Part shown: positions 57,971 to 64,000 of the stretch, piece after piece
Layout of the letters: each line of letters begins with the position of its first letter
Position numbering within the stretch: the stretch's first letter is position 1
Source of the DNA: Edaphochlamys debaryana
Lineage: Eukaryota > Chlorophyta > Chlorophyceae > Chlamydomonadales
Direction of reading: 5' to 3'
DNA: 64,000 nucleotides
Assembly (NCBI GenBank): GCA_016858145.1
Contig: JAEHOE010000026.1
Coordinates: 124,001-188,000, forward strand
The notes under the pieces: generated by a model
Told to the model about the DNA's origin: nothing
Seen by the model: the letters and a program-made list of their open reading frames with translations, nothing else
Databases searched by the model: none
Made by a program: the position numbers and the translations under genes

Positions 57971-59878
57971 TCAGGATTTGGCACGCTTGCCCAGAGCTAG
58001 CCGAGACCGAGGCGGGTCGGCGGCGGGGCGCTTGACTGCCTCAGCGTCCACACCCCCAGCTGCAGGGGGCGGGCAGGGAGCATATTGAGCACGGTCAAGC
58101 AAGCCGAGGAGGAAGCAAGTTGACCGAATGCCTGGGACAGGACACCTGATGCCGCGGGTCGCCCTGACTCAGGCATCCCACCCGATGCCTCAACATGTCG
58201 CGCAAGTCCCCTGGCCGGCGCACCTGGGCCTGCCGCCACCGGCCCCTGGCCGTCTCCCTTCGCCGCGCTGCAGGCATTGAGCCCAGCCGCCCCAGGGGAT
58301 GACCCTTGACCGGGCTGGTCCGGCGCGGAGGCCAGGGCTGGCCCCCCGGGCGTCTGCGCCTGTCCACCTTCCGCACGCGCCTGTGGCGCCGCCGGTGCGT
58401 CCTCCTGCCCCTGACCCTGCACCTCCCCACACTGCCGCCGTGTGCCCTGGTCCGACTGCGTTGCTGCCTGCCCCTCGGTCGGAACGCCCTGCGCCGCTGC
58501 TGCGGGTGCCGGTATGCCCGAAGCCGCGGCCGAGGCCGCGGGCGCCGAGGCCTGAGGCGGAGCCCTGGCCGGGGCCGCCTGCGCTGCCGCCACTGCTGCG
58601 CCTCCCCCGCCGCTGCTTGCAGCCGCTCCGCTCCGGCCGGCGTCCGGGTTGGCGTGCAGGCGGGTGCACTCGGCCGCCTTGTGCCGGAAGAGCTGCTCGT
58701 TGGCGAGGAGCTCCCGCGCCTTTGCGGAAGAACAGGCAGGAGGGCACGGCATGGGAGGGCACGGCATAGGAGCGCAGGAGCGAAGACAGCGGAAAGGGGC
58801 TGGGTCCTCTCAACGGCTGCTGCAGCGCTGCTGTGTCTACTTGGTCTGAGTGGGCGGTCGGGTCGCTGAAGGTTGGCCCCTCGCCCTTGCCCCTTGCTTA
58901 CGGCGTCCCCGTCGAGCGGGTCGTCCGGGTTGGGGGCTTGTAGCAGCAGCTGGATGCTCAGCAGTACCGTGCGGAGGCTGTTGGACGGCTTCCAGTCGCC
59001 CTGCGGCAGCAAGAAAAGATGGCTCCTGTAAGGAGACAAAACTGACCTGTCCAAGGCTTTGAGGAGGGACGGCATGGCCAAACTGTTTCATCAAGTTAGC
59101 TCATGGGTCGCTGCGGCTGCTTTCGTCCACATCCGTACCTTGGGGGGCATGTTGAGCACGCTGCAGCAGATGTTGCCGTCGTGGGACACGTTCGGGTGAT
59201 ACACCTGCGTACCGGTGGTTGAAGTCATGGCTGCTGGGCCCCAGGAGCCTGGCACCCCCCGCCCAGCTCGGTGCACGACTGCTTTACCAGCACTCGTAAG
59301 ACAGAGAGAGCGCCGAGTGCTCACCGGGGTCTTGAACTTGAGGTTGGGAGGTTCGTGTGGGTACCTGTGGTTAGGGGGGTCCAGGGGGGTGGATGGGGAC
59401 AATCAATCATGCCCACGTGCGACCTGCCCCTTGACTCAGGCCAGCAGGACGTATCTTGCAAGCCCCCACACTCTAGACCGCTATGCACTTTCTGCTTACA
59501 CTCAAAGCTTAAACCTTCCACACCTCCCACACTACCCTCCTCAGAAGTGGGTAGCACAGCCACGAACCCCGACGCGTCGGCGTGTGCGCACCGGTCAGGG
59601 AACGTTGCACGTAAGTGGAACAGGCCGCCCGCGTAGGGAGTCCCATCGGGGCCCATCAGCGAGCAGTCCACGATACTGATTTTGGTAGCGTCCGGGTACC
59701 ACGCGGCGATCCCCTCTGGCGGTGCCTGAGAGGAAGGAAGGCATGAGGTGGAATGGCGTGCCCTGCCACCCTTCCTTTGGCGGTCCCCTACCCGGCACGC
59801 TCCATAACATCCGCTCACCTTTTCCAGCTCCCTGTAGTCCTTCTGCATGCGAGCGCGGCTAACGGCAGCGAGAGCCAT
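57971..59878 (-). CDS. UBE2T-like: UBE2T-like ubiquitin-conjugating enzyme (E2)
   Basis: Seven exons encode about 341 aa: 59878-59819, 59725-59592, 59364-59325, 59204-59139, 59000-58902, 58719-58182, 58059-57971. The UBC fold spans residues 1-111. Signatures are RYPHEPPNLKFKTP, then YHPNVSHDGNICC with catalytic Cys91, then PPKGDWKPS and SIQLLLQAPNPDDPL. The PPKG-W-PS and NPDDPL stretches are closest to UBE2T/UBC37, the E2 of the Fanconi pathway. A ~200-aa Ala/Gly/Gln-rich linker follows. My last exon gives a basic bipartite tail (KRPA...LGKRAKS), a likely nuclear signal. That last intron is inferred; without it the frame instead runs to TAG at 57997 with no such tail. The family call is from memory of conserved motifs. 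Confidence 0.85.
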
Positions 59879-60293
59879 CTCTCGCAGCTACCTTGAGCGG
59901 GACAGCTGCGTTTCGCGGTTAGCGAGGGGTTGGCAGTGGAGTGCCCCGCTAGACAGTGTGCTCTGTGTTCTCGTTTGCATCACCCTTCGCGTGCCAGGAC
60001 GCGGAGGAAGGCCGTGAGCACCAAATTGGAACACGCAGTACAGGTTCTTCTCACAACTCGCCAGGGTCCCCCAGCAAGCAGCGCACCATGACCCCGACAA
60101 GCTCTGACACCTTACCTATCACGCAAGCGCACAAGCCCGACCATTGACGCCCACCCGCGCACAGTCCTTGTAGTCGCTCGGAGCCAAGCCCACAGGCTCA
60201 CCAGCGATGTGTTTTCGCGCAATTAGCCTGTTCAGCTAGCTGCGTGGGCCAGGGAGCCTCGGAGCTGGGCTGCAGCGTCGGGGCATCGCCTAA
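59879..60293. promoter_or_regulatory. Divergent promoter region
   Basis: About 415 bp separate the E2 gene (minus) and the right-edge gene (plus), so both promoters must lie here. No clear TATA-like box was identified. Confidence 0.4.
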
Positions 60294-63200
60294 ATGTCAA
60301 CAAGTGGGTTCGGGGCACCCTTCTGGGGCAGCACGGGCTCTGTCGTGCCAGACTATACAGGGGAGGAAGTTCCCATCTGGGATTTAGGCTCGACGCGCTG
60401 GACCGCGGCCCGGCCTTGACCGAGCGTCCCGGAGGTATAGTGCTGGGCTGTGCTCACCCACGTCTGTTTCTGCGCAGATGAAAGGCGGAACGGGTCGGGA
60501 GCTTATGGGACCGCGGTCCCGTCTCCGCCCGCCCAGCCGCGAGGGAGCGGTCGGCCCAGCGCCAGACCGCTTGGGAGCGCTCGCTCAACGACCTCCGGAA
60601 GCGGCGTACCGCCTCCAAACGGCCCGCTCATAGCCAGCGTGCTGGGCAGCTATGCATATCACCAGCGGAGTCAATCGCCCGGTCCCCAGCGGACCATCGC
60701 ATCGTCGCCCCAGCACGTCACGCAGCGGAGCGCCTCGGCGTCGCTGCAGCGCGCGTCGTCGGGGAGAGGTGAGCGCTCGACTGTGCCCTCGTCGGGTCTT
60801 TGCTGGAGGCACCGCGCGGTGACATGCCGCCATGTCGGTGCACGGTACCCACGCGGGCCAATCTTTGCAGCCCTGCGTTTCGGGCCCGCACCTGCGACGG
60901 GCTCCTCAGTGCGGGCGCCAGTAGCTGTGCAGGCCTATGCGTCGTCCCGGGCTTAAGCCCAGCACTCAGGGCAGGGTGGGGCTGACTGACCCAGACTGAA
61001 GGGGCTGGTCGAGTACCGAGCACCGAGCACCGAGGCTGTGTGCCGTGGGGACGTGGGCAGGGTCATTCGGTCTTCCGGAGTCACGCTGGTTGCGATTTCT
61101 CCCCGAATAGCGAAATACTTCAGGACAAATCTGGAGATCTGGACAGACCACGCCCGACTGCTCTGCCTTGCCTCAAGCGTCCTGACCCCCAAACGCCCCT
61201 GCCGTTCGTGTTGCGTTTGTCCAGGGCGGACGTCGCACACAACCCACCAGATAGCCTCCAAGCCGCTTTTCGCGGCCTACGGGCTTCAGTACTCCAGCAA
61301 TGGCCGCAACGGCATGAACGGGCTGGGCAGCGCAGGCGGCAGCCGGCCAGGCGCCAGCATGAGCCCCTACCGCTCGCGGCCCTCGTCCTCCACGGCCCCC
61401 GCCGCCAGCGCAGCGGCGGCGGCCATGGGGGGGCGCCCGGCAACGTCGCAGGCGCCAACGCGACCAGCGGGTGGGACCCGCGGCTGTCGCGCTGGGAAAT
61501 CAGGGGCTGGGTGCGGGCTTTTCAGGATTTCCATGGGAATGTGCTGGGCCGTTGATGTTACACGGTCTGCAGGCTCACGCTCACCCCAATCGCTGTGACG
61601 CCCTCTCTTGCCGCTCAGGCGATAACTGGTTTGGCAACACCAAACTGTCGGCCACGCTGCCGGGGCACACCCACGAGGTATGTCACACGCCTGCTGGCCT
61701 CATCTCTTGGGATGCAACCGCTTCGTCCCCGCAAGGGATGCTTAAAATCTCTATCCCGCTCTGGATGAAAGCAGATCCCTCCTGCGCTGCCGCAGACCGC
61801 GCGGGTGGTACACGAGTTGGGCCACCTGCTCAACGTTTTCGCGCCCGCCGCACCGGGCGCTGGGCCGGGCGGTGCTAAGGCGGCCAGCTTCCGTGCCAGC
61901 AAGTACACGGGCGGGAGCGGCGTTGCGGGCCACAAGGAGGCGTGGGGCAGCAGCGGAGGCGGGATGGACCCGTCCTCAGCGGCGGCGGCCATGGCAGGAA
62001 TGCTGCGGCCCGTCAGCGCCGCTAGCAGTAACGGCAGTGGCGGCGGAGCAAAGCCTATGATGGCCGCATACATGAGCGACCTACGGAACAGCCACGGCCA
62101 CGGCGCCAACCTCAGCCTCATGCGCCTGCAGCAGCAGCAGGCGGGGTACGGCAGCGGCGGCAGCAGCAGCGGCGGCGGCGGCCCGCCGCCCTCGCAGTAC
62201 GGCCAGCAGCAGCACATGTCGTACGGGCAGCAGCAGTCGCAGCAGCAGGCCTACGCCCAGTACCAGCAGCAACAGAGCAGCCAGGGGCAGTACATGCACT
62301 CCGCCTACGCGCCATACCAGCAAGGCCCGGGCGGCAGCTACGGCGGTGGTGCTGGCGCCAACGGGGGCGCGTACGTGCCGCCACGGCTCTCCCTTGCCGC
62401 TGGCGGCGGCGGGTCCCCCATGGCATCGCCAAAGGACCCCGGGTCAGCGTCCTCCCACGGAGCCAACTCCAACGCGACGTCGCCGTACGCTCCGGGCGGC
62501 AGCACGGGCCGGCCGTGGGAGACTGCGCCCGCGTCGTCGCAAGGCTACCCGCACCCGCCTCCGCCCAGCAAGGGCGGCTATGCCCCCAGCGCTAGGCCGC
62601 CTAGCAGCAGCGGCGCCGCCAGCGGCCAAAACCATTACCTACCCTACGTCCACGAGTCGATCGAAATGGCCCCTGGTGCGATGGCGGCCGGCGCGCCAGC
62701 GTTTGCGCCCGCGCCCCTGCCGGCGCCCGCGGTAACGCACGCGCACTCTCCCCACCACGGGCCCCACACCGTCACTGCGGGCTTCTCGTCGACGGCCCCC
62801 GCCTCCCTGGCGTTTTCGCAAGCCATGGCGTCGGCGGCAGCGGCAGCCATGGGGCAGCACCCGCCCTCGGCCCCGCTGCCCGTGCCGTCCGCCACCGGGC
62901 CCGTGCCTCAGCCGCCGCCCTCCATGCTCCCGCCCGCTCCCCACTCCGCACCCCTGCACATACCGCCCTCGGCCCAGTCGCCCTCCCAGCAGCCGCCCTA
63001 CCAGGCGCCGTCGCAGTCGTCGGCCCAGGCCGCCGCCCAGGCCTATGCTTCCAGGGGTGTTCGCGAGTCGCTTCTCGCCAGCAACACCAGCTCAGGGAAC
63101 ATGTCCAACAGCTCCTCCTCGCAAGCGTTCGTCGCCGCGGCTTCCGCCAACGGCGGCGTCAGTACATCCGCGCCCAACGGCACCACCCCAGCCTCGGGGC

Positions 63201-64000
63201 TCACGCTACGGGGGAGCACCCTGGCCAACGCGCCCCACCCCGTGGGGCTGCCACCGCCGTCGCCCGTCAAGGCCGCGCCTCCCTCTGCCGGCCCGGGCCC
63301 GGGGCCGCCCTCCCGAGGCGGCTTCACGCGCTCGGCCTCCTCCCGCTCCTCTAATGGCTCTGCCGCTGATTACGCTTTCAACAGCATCCTCTCCAACGCA
63401 GAGCGCATGCAAGAGATCGCCAACGCCCAGGCGGCAGCATCAGGATCTGCGGCAGCCGCAGCGTCCGGGGGCGCAGGGCAAGGCGCGGACGAGGCGCTCC
63501 ACATCTCGAGCGTGGCGAGCATCGGCGGGCCCAGCCAGGCCCAGCCGGGCCCAACCACGCCGACCCGGCCGGGGACCAGCGGGGCAATGAGCGGGGACGG
63601 CACCCAGCCCATCGCCATCCCGGGCTCGTCTGCGGCGAACGGCGCGCCGGCCAGCCCCATACACGTGACCTGGGGCACGGGCGTGGGTGCGAGCGCGGGC
63701 GCGGGCGTGGGCTCGGTCCCCGGAACGCCCACCCGCGCCACGGGCGGGCCCTACTCGCTGTCCTACTCGGACCTCGCCACGCGGCGCGCGTCCACGGGGT
63801 CAACCCTGGGGATGCAGTTCGAGGTCGGCTCGCCCGGCTTTGGCCGCGGCTCGGAGGCCTTCTCCCGCATGCAGCTCGCGGACCAGCACGGCACGCTCAC
63901 GTGCGTACGGCCCTCAACGGTACCGTCCAATTTCGCGGCCGACTCCCAGCCTGACATTGGGATGTACAGCGGCATGATGGGCGACGCGCCCATGTCGCCG
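60294..64000 (+). CDS. Partial long disordered Gln/Pro/Ser/Ala-rich protein (runs off right edge)
   Basis: Exons modelled as 60294-60303, 60478-60768, 61255-61470, 61619-61677 and 61796 onward. Exons 2 and 4 and the last are firm; exon 1 (a 10-nt ATG exon) and the acceptor at 61254 are tentative. The last exon stays open for 735 codons to base 64000. Short structured stretches exist (GDNWFGNTKLSATLPGHTHE, TARVVHELGHLLNVF). Most of the rest is low-complexity: a Gln run with YGQQQ repeats at about 62185-62300, then Pro/Ala/Ser tracts and phospho-type SP/TP sites. NAERMQEIANAQ near 63400 may be a short helix. No family is recognised. The protein is probably a scaffold or regulator, but that is a guess. 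Confidence 0.7.

Noticed and set aside
60294..60419. ATG frame MSTSGFGAPFWG... of 41 codons upstream of the right-edge gene
   Set aside because: It reads like protein but ends in TGA, and no donor in a compatible phase keeps most of it. I use only its first 10 nt as a tentative exon 1; it may instead be an upstream ORF.
60434..60477. Candidate intron GTATAG...GCGCAG before exon 2 of the right-edge gene
   Set aside because: Only 44 nt long, too short for a normal spliceosomal intron in this lineage.

Overview
This window looks like nuclear DNA from a volvocine green alga (Chlamydomonas/Volvox type). It is very GC-rich and its genes are intron-dense. TGTAA, the chlamydomonadalean poly(A) signal, occurs downstream of several stops. 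Proteins carry long Ala/Gly/Pro/Ser/Gln insertions, and the families present are typical of green algae. Only one strand and frame at a time makes sense, so I rebuilt genes by hand from phase-compatible splice sites. Exon coordinates are in the entries. I ran no database search, so family names rest on motifs I can read.

Layout, left to right: a partial minus-strand acidic protein at the left edge; a small organelle-type WW-domain/membrane-anchor gene (+); a 13-exon coiled-coil, possibly BAR-like gene (+); a tandem pair of ankyrin-like paralogues (+,+) with a shared core-promoter pattern; a 1637-aa F-box/leucine-rich-repeat gene (-); a LIN9/ALWAYS EARLY (DREAM/MuvB) gene (-); an 18-exon ABC1 kinase with a probable plastid leader (-); a putative 58-aa gene (+); about 7 kb of repeat-rich DNA with few convincing genes (41.1-48.5 kb), including a roughly 0.6 kb duplicated segment; an organelle-targeted cytidine deaminase (-); a CTR copper transporter with Cys-Met motifs (-); a UBE2T-like ubiquitin E2 (-); and a long disordered protein (+) running off the right edge.

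The genes do not form one pathway. Individual ones map to cell-cycle gene control (LIN9/ALY), ubiquitin biology (F-box, UBE2T-like E2), quinone/plastid metabolism (ABC1K), pyrimidine salvage (CDA) and copper uptake (CTR).

The most unusual signal is in the introns. The coiled-coil gene and the ABC1K gene share an architecture the others mostly lack: donors of the form GTGGGG followed by G-runs, and acceptors preceded by long C-runs, so the two intron ends are complementary. The same genes carry at least seven truncated 'ghost' copies of a neighbouring exon edge with its splice site, displaced by 95-157 bp. Two introns of the coiled-coil gene also contain large inverted repeats, one with 58-nt arms and a single mismatch, that could be MITEs or small-RNA precursors.
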